Notes under the pieces: generated by a model
Told to the model about the DNA's origin: nothing
The model's database searches: none
What the model saw: the letters and a program-made list of their open reading frames with translations, nothing else
Assembly: GCA_017441295.1 (NCBI GenBank)
Contig: JAFRYA010000006.1
Location: 186,001-250,000, forward strand
Length of the DNA: 64,000 bases
Origin: Lachnospiraceae bacterium
GTDB taxonomy: Bacteria > Bacillota > Clostridia > Lachnospirales > Lachnospiraceae
Direction: 5' to 3'
Part shown: positions 7,487 to 15,632 of the stretch, piece by piece
Layout: each line of letters starts with the position of its first letter
Numbering within the stretch: the first letter of the stretch is position 1
Position numbers and translations under genes: made by a program

Positions 7487-8521
7487 ATGGAAACTAAATC
7501 ATTGGCCTCCGCTCACAAACCAATTAAGGTACTTGACGGATTAGTAATGTGGATCGTTTGCGCAGTTGTTGTTGTAGCTCTCTACGCTTTAGGCGTTACA
7601 GGTGCTCTTCCAAACAACACCATGCGTTACCTGTTTAAGATTTTCCTGTACATCACCATGGGTTCCATGTGGAACTTAATGAGTGGTTTCACAGGTATGA
7701 CCAGCTTAGGTCAGCAGGTATTCGTCGGCATCGCAGGTTACTCAGTCGCAGTTATGACCACTACATACAAGATGTCATTCTGGATGGGCATTCTGGTCGG
7801 CGCAGTAATTGCTATTATCTTCGCATTGATACTTTCCTTCGTTCTCTTCAGAATGTCAGGAATGTACTTTGCTGTTGCTACATGGCTGGTATCAGAGGCT
7901 GTAAGTACATGGTTCACCAGCTGGAAGTATGTTAACCAGGGCGGTGGTATGACCGTTAGAACAACCCAGATCCCAAGGATCGGTTCACTGTATCTGATGG
8001 CACTTACACTGTGCGTTCTGGCAGTTGTTGTAATCTTCCTGCTGCTGAGAACCAAGACCGGTCTTGGTCTGACAGCCATGAGAGACGATGCAGATGCAGC
8101 TTCATCTGTAGGTGTTAACCTGTTCAAATCAAAACTGCTCTGCTACATCATCTGCTGCTTGTTCATCGCACTGGCAGGCGGACTGTTCTTCCTGAATAAG
8201 GGCTCAGTTCTTCCGTCATCTGCATTTGGTATTGACTGGACAGTATCCATGGTATTCATCGTTATCATCGGTGGTATCGGCACCGTATCAGGACCGATCC
8301 TCGGCGCTATCGTATACGTACTGCTGGATGAGTTCCTGTCACATTATCCAGGCTGGTCCAACATCATCCTTGGTGCAATCGCTATCCTGGTAATCATCTT
8401 CCTGCCGGACGGCATCATGGGAACTCTGCAGAAGAAACTCCACTTCGAGATCTTCTCACAGAAGAGATTTTCCGAGCACAAAAAGGACAAGAAGATCGAA
8501 GATGCAGCTAATGCAGCATAA
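7487..8521 (+). CDS. livM: Branched-chain-type ABC importer permease, LivM-like
   Basis: A 344-residue permease, last gene of the importer operon. After a short cytoplasmic N-terminus it has about nine hydrophobic segments. SGFTGMTSLGQQVFVGIAGY matches the LivM pattern (family usually N/SG..GLLSLGHAAF) and AMRDDADAASSVGVNL is the coupling loop. The C-terminal tail is hydrophilic and Lys-rich (KRFSEHKKDKKIEDA). It begins 16 bp after livH with AGAAAGGAGG. Confidence 0.94.
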   Translation: METKSLASAHKPIKVLDGLVMWIVCAVVVVALYALGVTGALPNNTMRYLFKIFLYITMGSMWNLMSGFTGMTSLGQQVFVGIAGYSVAVMTTTYKMSFWMGILVGAVIAIIFALILSFVLFRMSGMYFAVATWLVSEAVSTWFTSWKYVNQGGGMTVRTTQIPRIGSLYLMALTLCVLAVVVIFLLLRTKTGLGLTAMRDDADAASSVGVNLFKSKLLCYIICCLFIALAGGLFFLNKGSVLPSSAFGIDWTVSMVFIVIIGGIGTVSGPILGAIVYVLLDEFLSHYPGWSNIILGAIAILVIIFLPDGIMGTLQKKLHFEIFSQKRFSEHKKDKKIEDAANAA

Positions 8522-8543
8522 TAATTGATCCAAACAGCACAAA

Positions 8544-8579
8544 GGGCTGGTACAGATTCTGTACCAGCCCATTATTTTT
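8544..8579 (+). terminator. Terminator of the Liv operon
   Basis: GGGCTGGTACAG and CTGTACCAGCCC form a perfect 12-bp stem with a 3-base loop, followed by ATTATTTTTG. Confidence 0.9.
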
Positions 8580-8685
8580 GCCTTTTGATACATGTTGTAT
8601 AAGTGAAAAACGCCTTCAAATAAAGGCTTTTGGCATTTTGGAAGCGCTGCGTTTCTACAAAGTGTATAAGAAAATCGTTTAAGCA

Positions 8686-8714
8686 TTGCCAAATATAAAT
8701 AAAGAAGGTACAAT
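8686..8714 (+). promoter_or_regulatory. Promoter of the acyl-CoA synthetase gene
   Basis: TTGCCA, 17 bp, TACAAT, about 57 bp upstream of the start codon. The rest of the 8580-8770 gap holds only a weak GCCTT/AAGGC stem. Confidence 0.7.
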
Positions 8715-8770
8715 GTGCGAGGTATTTTAAAGATTGTTAATTGTCTATCAATAAAAAGAGGAGTTAAATC

Positions 8771-10594
8771 ATGACTGAAATTACTGCTAAGACACCATGG
8801 AAACCTTTTATTGGCGATATCCCATTCCATTTGGAGTATTTCCAGGGAACCATGTATGAAGGCGTTAAGGCAATGGCTGAAAAGTATCCGAACTATATCG
8901 CATTCGACTTTATGGGTTCTTCAACCACATACAGGAAGATGCTGAACGAGATCCAGCGCTGTGCAAAGTCTCTGCGTACACTGGGCGTTAGAGAAGGTGA
9001 CAAGGTAACCATCGCTCTGCCGAACTGCCCGCAGGCTATTTACGCATTCTATGCGCTGAACTGCATCGGCGCCATCGGCAATATGGTTCATCCGCTTTCA
9101 GCTGAGAAGGAACTGGAGTTCTACATCAATGCTTCCAACAGCGTTACAGTAATCACACTGGACCAGTTCTACAACAAGTTCGAAGCTATACGTGCTAACA
9201 CTAAGTTAGTAAACGTTGTTCTGGCCAGCATCAAGGACGAGTTGTCCAAGCCGCTCAAGGCAGGATATATGCTGACAGAAGGACGTAAGATCCAGAAGAT
9301 TCCTAAGGATGCTCCTGTTATCCGCTGGAATGAGTTCATGAACATCGGCAAATCATGCTTCTGGAACTATGAAGTACATAAAGATGCAAATGAGACTGCT
9401 GTTATCCTGTATTCAGGCGGTACCACAGGCACCACCAAGGGTATTGAGCTGACCAACCTGAACTTCAACGGACTGGCTGCACAGATCGTAGCTACTAACC
9501 CGATGTTCAAGGCCGGCGACAAGATGCTCGCAGCTATGCCTGTATTCCACGGCTTCGGCCTGGGTGTCTGCATCCACTCAATGCTGTTCAACGGCGGCAG
9601 ATGCATCCTGGTTCCGAGATTTACAGCAGCCAGCTATGCTAAGCTGATCACCAAGTACAAATGCAACTTTATCGCAGGCGTACCTACACTTTACGAAGCT
9701 CTGCTCCGTCTTCCTAACATGGAGAAGGCTGACCTCAGCTGCCTCAAGGGCGTATTCTCAGGCGGCGACTCACTGAGCATCGAGCTCAAGAAGAAATTTG
9801 ACAGATTCTTATATGATCATCACGCTACCATCCAGGTACGTGAGGGATACGGCACAACAGAGACTGTTACAGCCTGCTGTCTGACACCGCCTACCATGCA
9901 TAAGGAAGGCAGTATCGGAATCCCATTCCCTGATACATATATCAAGATCGTTAAGCCGGATACCGACGAGGAGCTTCCATACGGCGAAGAAGGCGAGATC
10001 CTGCTGGCAGGCCCAACCGTTATGAAATGCTACATGAATAACGAAGAAGAGACAGCCAAAACTCTCCGCAAGCATGCTGACGGACTCACATGGGTTTACA
10101 CAGGCGACCTGGGAACAATGGACGATGAAGGTTTCGTATACTTCAAGGGCCGTTCCAAGAGAATGATCGTAAGCTCAGGTTACAACATTTATCCTGCACA
10201 GATGGAGAATATCCTTGACGCAAACAAGATGATCTCCATGAGCTGCGTAATCGGTGTTCCTGATTCTTACAGAATGCAGAAGGTTAAGGCATTCGTAGTT
10301 CTGAAGCCGGAGTATCCTGCTAACAAAGAAACATGGCTCAAGATCATGGCTTACTGCAAGAAGCACATTGCTAAGTATGCTATGCCTTATGATCTGGAGT
10401 TCCGCGAGGACCTTCCTAAGACATTGGTAGGCAAGGTTGCTTACAGAGTTCTCGAGGAAGAAGAACTGGCTAAGATTGCCAACGCAACTGAGGAGGAGAA
10501 GAACTCCCCGGATGCAGTTGATGTAAACAAGGAAGAAATCGCCAAAGCAGTAGCTGAACTTGACAAAGAAGAAGGTACTGTAACTGAGGAATAA
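8771..10594 (+). CDS. Acyl-CoA synthetase (AMP-binding family), probably fatty or organic acid ligase
   Basis: A 607-residue adenylate-forming enzyme that activates a carboxylic acid with ATP and then transfers it to CoA. The P-loop-like motif is YSGGTTGTTKGIELTN, the A5 motif is GYGTTETVTACC, the A7 motif is YTGDLGTMDDEGFVYFKGR, A8 is RMIVSSGYNIYP, and the catalytic Lys lies in LPKTLVGKVAYRVL. The last 40 residues are a Glu/Asp/Lys-rich tail not needed for the fold. The acid used cannot be read from sequence; medium or long-chain fatty acids are typical for similar proteins. It stands alone behind its own promoter, next to an importer and an E2-like acyltransferase gene, so they may form one organic-acid pathway (inference). 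Confidence 0.9.
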   Translation: MTEITAKTPWKPFIGDIPFHLEYFQGTMYEGVKAMAEKYPNYIAFDFMGSSTTYRKMLNEIQRCAKSLRTLGVREGDKVTIALPNCPQAIYAFYALNCIGAIGNMVHPLSAEKELEFYINASNSVTVITLDQFYNKFEAIRANTKLVNVVLASIKDELSKPLKAGYMLTEGRKIQKIPKDAPVIRWNEFMNIGKSCFWNYEVHKDANETAVILYSGGTTGTTKGIELTNLNFNGLAAQIVATNPMFKAGDKMLAAMPVFHGFGLGVCIHSMLFNGGRCILVPRFTAASYAKLITKYKCNFIAGVPTLYEALLRLPNMEKADLSCLKGVFSGGDSLSIELKKKFDRFLYDHHATIQVREGYGTTETVTACCLTPPTMHKEGSIGIPFPDTYIKIVKPDTDEELPYGEEGEILLAGPTVMKCYMNNEEETAKTLRKHADGLTWVYTGDLGTMDDEGFVYFKGRSKRMIVSSGYNIYPAQMENILDANKMISMSCVIGVPDSYRMQKVKAFVVLKPEYPANKETWLKIMAYCKKHIAKYAMPYDLEFREDLPKTLVGKVAYRVLEEEELAKIANATEEEKNSPDAVDVNKEEIAKAVAELDKEEGTVTEE

Positions 10595-10615
10595 AACATT
10601 TCTTGAATAGAAAAC

Positions 10616-10649
10616 TGCGGTTGGATATAATTAATCCAACCGCACTTTT
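10616..10649 (+). terminator. Terminator after acyl-CoA synthetase
   Basis: TGCGGTTGGAT and ATCCAACCGCA form a perfect 11-bp stem with loop ATAATTA, followed by CTTTTG. It lies 22 bp after the stop codon and 26 bp before the next gene, so some readthrough is possible. Confidence 0.75.
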
Positions 10650-10674
10650 GTGTAGTATTAAAAGGGAGATAATT

Positions 10675-11550
10675 ATGGCAAAGAAGGAACGCCGCCGCTT
10701 TGGCGACAGATTTGACGGCAAGCTGATCAAAGACCTTGATCCGATGCACGTTATTACACCGATTCTTTATCCGAACAGATGCGACTGCGAGGCATACATT
10801 TCCGAAAGGATTGAGCTGGCGCCGATCAGGGAGTATCTGGCCAAGAAGAATCAGAACGAGGAGCTGTTCCCATATACAGTATTCCATATTGTTGTAACCG
10901 CTATTCTGAAGACACTTACTCTTCGTCCGAAGATGAATAGATTCGTCGCTAACAAGCTGATGTACCAGAGAAATGACGTTATTGCGTCTTTCGTTGTAAA
11001 GAAGCTGTTTTCAGACGAGGGTGAAGAAGCTCTGGCGCTGGTCAAGGCACTGCCGGAAGATACGATCGACAGCATCCATAAGAAGCTGTTTGACCAGATC
11101 AGCACATCCAGAAGCGACAAGGTTGACAAGTCCTCCGAGAGCATGGACATCGTCAGCAGAATGCCGCGCAGATTGACAAGACTCTTCTGCGAGATCATCT
11201 GCTTCCTGGACCGTATCGGCAAATGCCCGCGCGGACTGATCGCGACTGACCCGTATTACACATCAGTTGTTCTGTCCAACCTCGGATCGATCAAGCTGCA
11301 GAGCGGATACCATCATCTGACCAACTGGGGTACCTGCTCACTCTTCTGCATACTGGGCGAGATCAAAAACAGAGCGTCCATCGACGAGAATGGCAATACC
11401 GTTGTCAAAGAGACAATGGACCTTGGCCTCACTGTTGATGAACGTCTGGCTGACGGATATTATTATTCCAAGACTCTGAGACTGATCAGAAAACTTCTGA
11501 CCAATCCGGAACTGCTGGAGCTGCCGATGGGTGAGGAGATTGATTATTAG
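10675..11550 (+). CDS. E2-like (2-oxoacid dehydrogenase/CAT-fold) acyltransferase-family protein, altered catalytic motif
   Basis: A 291-residue stand-alone protein resembling the catalytic domain of 2-oxoacid dehydrogenase E2 and chloramphenicol acetyltransferase-fold enzymes. The start MAKKERRRFGDRF follows AAAGGGAGAT. No lipoyl or subunit-binding domain is present. The C-terminal region LGLTVDERLADGYYYSKTLRLIRKLL aligns with the E2 active-site motif that normally reads DHRxxDG, but the catalytic His is Glu here while Asp-Gly is kept. Upstream SSVVLSNLGSIKLQSGYHHLTNWGT-like sequence fits the CAT fold core. It may be a changed or non-catalytic acyltransferase working with the acyl-CoA synthetase before it; the actual reaction is unknown. 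Confidence 0.72.
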   Translation: MAKKERRRFGDRFDGKLIKDLDPMHVITPILYPNRCDCEAYISERIELAPIREYLAKKNQNEELFPYTVFHIVVTAILKTLTLRPKMNRFVANKLMYQRNDVIASFVVKKLFSDEGEEALALVKALPEDTIDSIHKKLFDQISTSRSDKVDKSSESMDIVSRMPRRLTRLFCEIICFLDRIGKCPRGLIATDPYYTSVVLSNLGSIKLQSGYHHLTNWGTCSLFCILGEIKNRASIDENGNTVVKETMDLGLTVDERLADGYYYSKTLRLIRKLLTNPELLELPMGEEIDY

Positions 11551-11566
11551 AATTATAAGAAAACAG

Positions 11567-11597
11567 GAGCTGCCATAACTATGGCGGCTCTTTTTTT
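11567..11597 (+). terminator. Terminator after E2-like gene
   Basis: GAGCTGCCATA pairs with TATGGCGGCTC (one G-T pair) and is followed by T7. Confidence 0.9.
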
Positions 11598-11842
11598 GTG
11601 TGGCGACGCGCGGCAGTCTGTCCTATGCTTAGTATCGAAATAACTAAGTTCAGAGCACGTCCGGATAAACGCGGACCCTCGTGCGGAACTCCCTCGTCAA
11701 AAAAAGCATTAATAGGGAACAACCCCTCTTAATGCTTTTTACTCCTCGGTCAGACAGTCCTGAGCTCGGGTCCTATCCGGCCGCACTCTTCACTAAGGTA
11801 TTTCGAATGCGCATAAGCCAGACCGCCGCACGCACCCACAAA
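11595..11842. repeat. Long imperfect palindrome, copy 1 of a dispersed structured element
   Basis: Nearly all of the gap between two convergent genes folds on itself. The core (about 11641-11799, minus-strand sense) matches the element at 39183-39392: it includes CCGGATAGGACCCGAGCTCAG and GTTCCGCACGAGGGTCC-type segments. Outer arms (11595-11640 and 11800-11842) pair with each other but differ in sequence from the arms of the other copy. In its middle, copy 1 carries an extra hairpin with AAAAAGCATTAA and TTAATGCTTTTT arms (11701-11740) that copy 2 lacks. It may be a structured RNA or a palindromic mobile element. Confidence 0.75.
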
Positions 11843-11843
11843 T

Positions 11844-11875
11844 AAAAAAAACCGCCGTATTTAACGGCAGCTCTT
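11844..11875 (-). terminator. Terminator of the moaE-like/pucR/ABC-F operon
   Basis: On the minus strand GCTGCCGT and ACGGCGG-type arms form a stem, followed by T8. It lies directly after the ABC-F stop codon. Confidence 0.8.
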
Positions 11876-11876
11876 T

Positions 11877-13790
11877 TTATAATTCTGACAATTCAGTTTC
11901 GCACTGCATTATCTGTTCCAGTATATCTTCCTGGGAAGTTTCTTCTGCTTCTATATCTCCCTGTATTTTCAGCAGTTTCTCGTAGTCGCTGCTGAGGTCA
12001 GGGTCGGCCAGTTCCTGCTTAAGTCCTGCCAGACGGGTCTCACTTTCTGCCAGGGTATCTTCCAGTTTCTTTAGCTTGTGTTCTAAGCGTGAGCGGATCT
12101 TGCCGGGGTTGTTGACCGGAGCCTTTTTCTCTGCAGGCGCGGCAGACTTGACTGGAGCCGTGGCGGCTGTGCGTTTGGCTTTTTCTTCGATGTATTCGTC
12201 ATAGCTCATATTGTACTGGGTCACGCTGGCACCGTCGAATTCGAGTATGCCTGTGGCGGTCTTGCGTACAAAGTACCTGTCGTGCGAAACGAAGAGCACT
12301 GTGCCTGAGTATTCCTTGAGCATTTTCTCAAGGGACTCCTTGCCCAGGATGTCCATGTGGTTCGTGGGCTCGTCCAGTATCAGCAGATTCGGGCGGGTAT
12401 AGAACATCTTGCACAGCGCCAGCCTAACGCGTTCACCGCCGGAGAGCATGCCGAGCTTCTTCTCTACTTCATCCTGAGAAAATGCGAAGGCTCCCAGTGT
12501 GGAGCGGACCTGCTCGTTTGTCAGGCGTGGGTATTCATCCCAGAAGTTATCCAGTACAGTCTGCTCCGGGTCGTAGTCATTGATAACGGCACGCTGCTGG
12601 TCGAAATAGCCTATCTCAACGTTCTTGCCGATCTCCAGGGAACCGCCCAAAGCAGGGATGATGCCCATGATCGTTTTCAGGAGCGTGGACTTGCCCTTGC
12701 CGTTTTCACCGATGACTGCCAGACGGTCGCCGCGCATCAGTTTGAACGATACTTCACACAGAACGTCATCATATCCTATCTGCAGATTGCGGGCGGTCAG
12801 CACTTCTGAATAGCTGACGCAGTTGGGCTCGAAATGTGCTTTGAATGTAGTGGTGTCGAAACGTCTGGGCTTTTCCACCAGCACCATGTGCTCTATGGCT
12901 TTGCGCTTGGAATAAGCGGCTGTGACTTTAGTCGGGGTGTTCTTCCACTTCTCTATCCATTCGGTCAGGCGCTTGATCTCTTTCTGCTGCGCTTCGTAGT
13001 CTTTTTCCTGTTTGGCCAGAGCCTCTTCCTTTTGGGCGATGAATGCGCTGTAGTTGCCGGAATATCGTTTGATGATGCCGTACTCGATCTCGTATGTTAC
13101 TGTGACAATCCTGTCCAGGAAGGCCCTGTCGTGAGATACGATCACTACTGCGCTCGGATAGTTGCGGAGGTATCCTTCGAGCCATTCTATAGCTGGCAGG
13201 TCCAGGTGGTTGGTAGGCTCGTCCAGCAGCAATATGTCAGGGTGGCTCAGCAGCAGCTTGATGAACGCGATCTTGGTCTGCTGGCCTCCGGAAAAGCTGC
13301 CGATCGGGCGTTTCAGGTCGTCGAGCGAGAAGCCAAATTGCTGGAACATTATATACATTTCTCTCTCTGCAGAGTCGCCGTTTAAGGCTTCCCATCTGGC
13401 TTGAAGAGTCGAATACTGTTTCAGGAGCATCTCATCGTCCGGCCTTTCGGAGAGCTGCTTCTCAACGCTGCGCATTCTCTCCTGGCACTCGTAGATGGCG
13501 GAGAAGACTTTCTTGATCTCATTTTCGACCAGGATGTCTTTGTCCTGGAAATTGATCTGTTTCAGGAAACCTATATTGGTGCCGCCTGCCAGATTGAAGC
13601 AGCATTCTTCGTCGCTGTCGGGATTGCTCATGGTGATTTCGCCGGAAATGAGTTTCAGTAGGGTAGTCTTACCACAGCCATTGCGTCCAACAATGGCAAT
13701 CTTTTCTTTATCGTGAATATCAAAGTTAACATCCGGAAGGATTATGTCAGCGGCATACTGAACTGTGGCATGCCGTATCTGAAGTTTCAT
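11877..13790 (-). CDS. ABC-F family ATPase (ribosome-associated)
   Basis: A 637-residue soluble protein with two ABC cassettes and no membrane helices, the plan of ABC-F proteins that bind the ribosomal E site. Cassette 1 has GRNGCGKTTLLK, SFSGGQQTKIAF and LLLDEPTNHLD. Cassette 2 has GENGKGKSTLLK, LSGGERVRLAL and LILDEPTNHMD. Between them lies a charged linker (about residues 240-310), and residues 560-637 form a Glu/Lys-rich coiled coil. Antibiotic protection or a translation-factor role cannot be told apart from sequence. Its ATG overlaps the stop of the upstream regulator (TAATG), so translation is coupled. Confidence 0.93.
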   Translation of the reverse strand: MKLQIRHATVQYAADIILPDVNFDIHDKEKIAIVGRNGCGKTTLLKLISGEITMSNPDSDEECCFNLAGGTNIGFLKQINFQDKDILVENEIKKVFSAIYECQERMRSVEKQLSERPDDEMLLKQYSTLQARWEALNGDSAEREMYIMFQQFGFSLDDLKRPIGSFSGGQQTKIAFIKLLLSHPDILLLDEPTNHLDLPAIEWLEGYLRNYPSAVVIVSHDRAFLDRIVTVTYEIEYGIIKRYSGNYSAFIAQKEEALAKQEKDYEAQQKEIKRLTEWIEKWKNTPTKVTAAYSKRKAIEHMVLVEKPRRFDTTTFKAHFEPNCVSYSEVLTARNLQIGYDDVLCEVSFKLMRGDRLAVIGENGKGKSTLLKTIMGIIPALGGSLEIGKNVEIGYFDQQRAVINDYDPEQTVLDNFWDEYPRLTNEQVRSTLGAFAFSQDEVEKKLGMLSGGERVRLALCKMFYTRPNLLILDEPTNHMDILGKESLEKMLKEYSGTVLFVSHDRYFVRKTATGILEFDGASVTQYNMSYDEYIEEKAKRTAATAPVKSAAPAEKKAPVNNPGKIRSRLEHKLKKLEDTLAESETRLAGLKQELADPDLSSDYEKLLKIQGDIEAEETSQEDILEQIMQCETELSEL

Positions 13791-15109
13791 TAGTTATTAT
13801 CCTTTTCTGAATTTTCCAGCATCGCGAAGGTTAAGTACAGATGCATGAGGGTCTTCTGATCCTTCAGGTCTGTCTCACCTATTTCGCAGATTCTTTTAAG
13901 CCGGTATATAATTGTCGCTCTGTGTATGAACATGTCCTTGGCGGTCTGCAGGGCGTTTCCGCCGCTGATCAGATATGCCTTCAGGGTATCCAGATAGTCA
14001 GAACTATTTTCTTCGTCGTATTTTTTCAGCCTGTAATAGACAGGCGAATAGAGCTCATCAATAGGCAGTTCGGATTTGGCGCAGCTGATGATGTAGTCGA
14101 ATGAGTAATCCGGGAAATAATAAACCCTTTTATCAGAACTGCCGGATGATCCCTCATTGTAAGCCATGACAGCTTCCTTGAAATAAATCGGAATGGAATA
14201 TATGTCATGGAATTCGTTGCTGCAGCCTCCCCTGAAGGACAGCGCCGCAGTCAGCGCCATGAGGGAGTCCTTCATATCCTCCTCATGACCAGCGCTCATA
14301 TTAACAAGTGTTAAGACATAACACTGGTACATAAAAGAAAATGATGCAGGGTACGCGAGTGTAAACTCTGAGCAGAAGGTGCCCGCAGCCACGGCGAATG
14401 AATCCTGGGAATCGGGCCTCAGCGCAATGAGCATATATCTGTCATTAGCATTCCAGGACAGTTTGTTCAGCTCGGCGTTCAGCAGAGGCTTGTAAACAGA
14501 GCCTGTTTCCAGCGCCAGCGTCAGGAGCCTGCCCAGCTCCGGATTGTCAATACTCGCGCGCTCGGAGGAGAAATTAATGTATCTCTCAGTGAATAGATTC
14601 AGATAACTGAGCAAAGCTTCAGCTCCTGGCGTTGCCCCTTTAGGCTCCGCGAAGAAGAATGTATTCGCGGCCTCGTTTAAGGCTATCCTCCTGCCAATAA
14701 CTGAAGCAGACAGTTCCATGATAACTCCCAGCGCGATCGAAAGAGGCTGGGATAGCGTCTGGAGCAGCTGTGATTCCCAGTTGTCATAATAATCGTAAAT
14801 CGCATTCACCGCATTGGCCAGCTTGAGGATATTTATTTTCTCATCCAGAATGATGACGTCTGCCAGCCTGCGGCGGGAGATGGTCTTCTCGGGATAGCCG
14901 ATGCAGATCAGGCCGCAACCCGGTTCGAAATCCAGCGTGCCCTCCATATCAGAGCCTTTGGCCAGATACAGAGTGTCCTTTTTAAGCAGCTGTTCGCCGG
15001 TATAAAAGACAGGCCTCGGCAGCCTGAGACGCTCATCAGCGTCTTCAGGCAGAGGGATAACAGTATTCATATTCAGCTTTTCAGAGATTATCTGAAGTGA
15101 AAGCCTCAA
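13790..15109 (-). CDS. PucR/CdaR-like transcriptional regulator
   Basis: A 439-residue protein whose C-terminus (LDTLKAYLISGGNALQTAKDMFIHRATIIYRLKRICEI) matches the helix-turn-helix of the PucR C-terminal family, which controls purine or sugar-diacid use in several bacteria. The N-terminal and middle parts have no domain I can name with confidence. Its start overlaps the end of the MoaE-like gene by 4 bp, and its stop overlaps the ABC-F start by 1 bp. Ligand and targets are unknown; autoregulation of this operon is possible. Confidence 0.85.
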   Translation of the reverse strand: MRLSLQIISEKLNMNTVIPLPEDADERLRLPRPVFYTGEQLLKKDTLYLAKGSDMEGTLDFEPGCGLICIGYPEKTISRRRLADVIILDEKINILKLANAVNAIYDYYDNWESQLLQTLSQPLSIALGVIMELSASVIGRRIALNEAANTFFFAEPKGATPGAEALLSYLNLFTERYINFSSERASIDNPELGRLLTLALETGSVYKPLLNAELNKLSWNANDRYMLIALRPDSQDSFAVAAGTFCSEFTLAYPASFSFMYQCYVLTLVNMSAGHEEDMKDSLMALTAALSFRGGCSNEFHDIYSIPIYFKEAVMAYNEGSSGSSDKRVYYFPDYSFDYIISCAKSELPIDELYSPVYYRLKKYDEENSSDYLDTLKAYLISGGNALQTAKDMFIHRATIIYRLKRICEIGETDLKDQKTLMHLYLTFAMLENSEKDNN

Positions 15110-15495
15110 AATACTTCCTCCTCAATAACGCATTCGTTTTTGATCTTGCCGACGAGGAACTGCAGAGCATCCACCACGCGCGGGCGGATGTCGCCGCCGA
15201 TCATGACATACATGATGTCGTCGCCCATGTTGAGCTTGCCTTCGTTCAGCCATGCCCTGACATAATAGATGCCTTCTCTCTGAGAAGTCTCCAGGATGGC
15301 AGCCTCGACCTTGTCTGAGTCGAACGAGAAGTTCATTCCGATAACGTCAGTTAAGCCTTCTTCGCCTTCCCTGACCATAGCTTTGGCGGTCTGGCGTACC
15401 GTGCCGTTATGTACCAGATACATTCCGCACATTCCCGCGTCGTCTTCTTCCTTGGCTTCACGTAGCCATTGATCCATTGATGGGACATCTTTCAT
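15106..15495 (-). CDS. MoaE-like protein (molybdopterin synthase large-subunit family)
   Basis: A 129-residue protein. GMYLVHNGTVRQTAKAMV near the N-terminus and IYYVRAWLNEGKLNMGDDIMYVMIGGDIRPRVVDALQFLVGKIK in pieces resemble the MoaE-like proteins of Clostridia, including the C-terminal lysine-bearing helix. True MoaE adds sulfur to precursor Z to make molybdopterin together with MoaD; no moaD or other cofactor genes are nearby, so the role here is uncertain. It is first in an operon with a PucR-type regulator and an ABC-F ATPase. A TTTAGGAGG site precedes the ATG. Confidence 0.65.
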   Translation of the reverse strand: MKDVPSMDQWLREAKEEDDAGMCGMYLVHNGTVRQTAKAMVREGEEGLTDVIGMNFSFDSDKVEAAILETSQREGIYYVRAWLNEGKLNMGDDIMYVMIGGDIRPRVVDALQFLVGKIKNECVIEEEVF

Positions 15496-15562
15496 GATGG
15501 GCCTCCTAAATATTGTTTGTTATATTATATCTTAAATATATAAATCTAGAAATATAAAACCC

Positions 15563-15591
15563 TTGTAAATAGGGCAAAAAAATATTAAAAT
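15563..15591 (+). promoter_or_regulatory. Probable metG promoter
   Basis: TTGTAA, 17 bp, TAAAAT, about 40 bp before the metG start codon in an AT-rich divergent gap. Confidence 0.6.
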
Positions 15592-15632
15592 TTATTGAAA
15601 TGTTTATTTTTTAACGAAAGAAGGAAATATTA

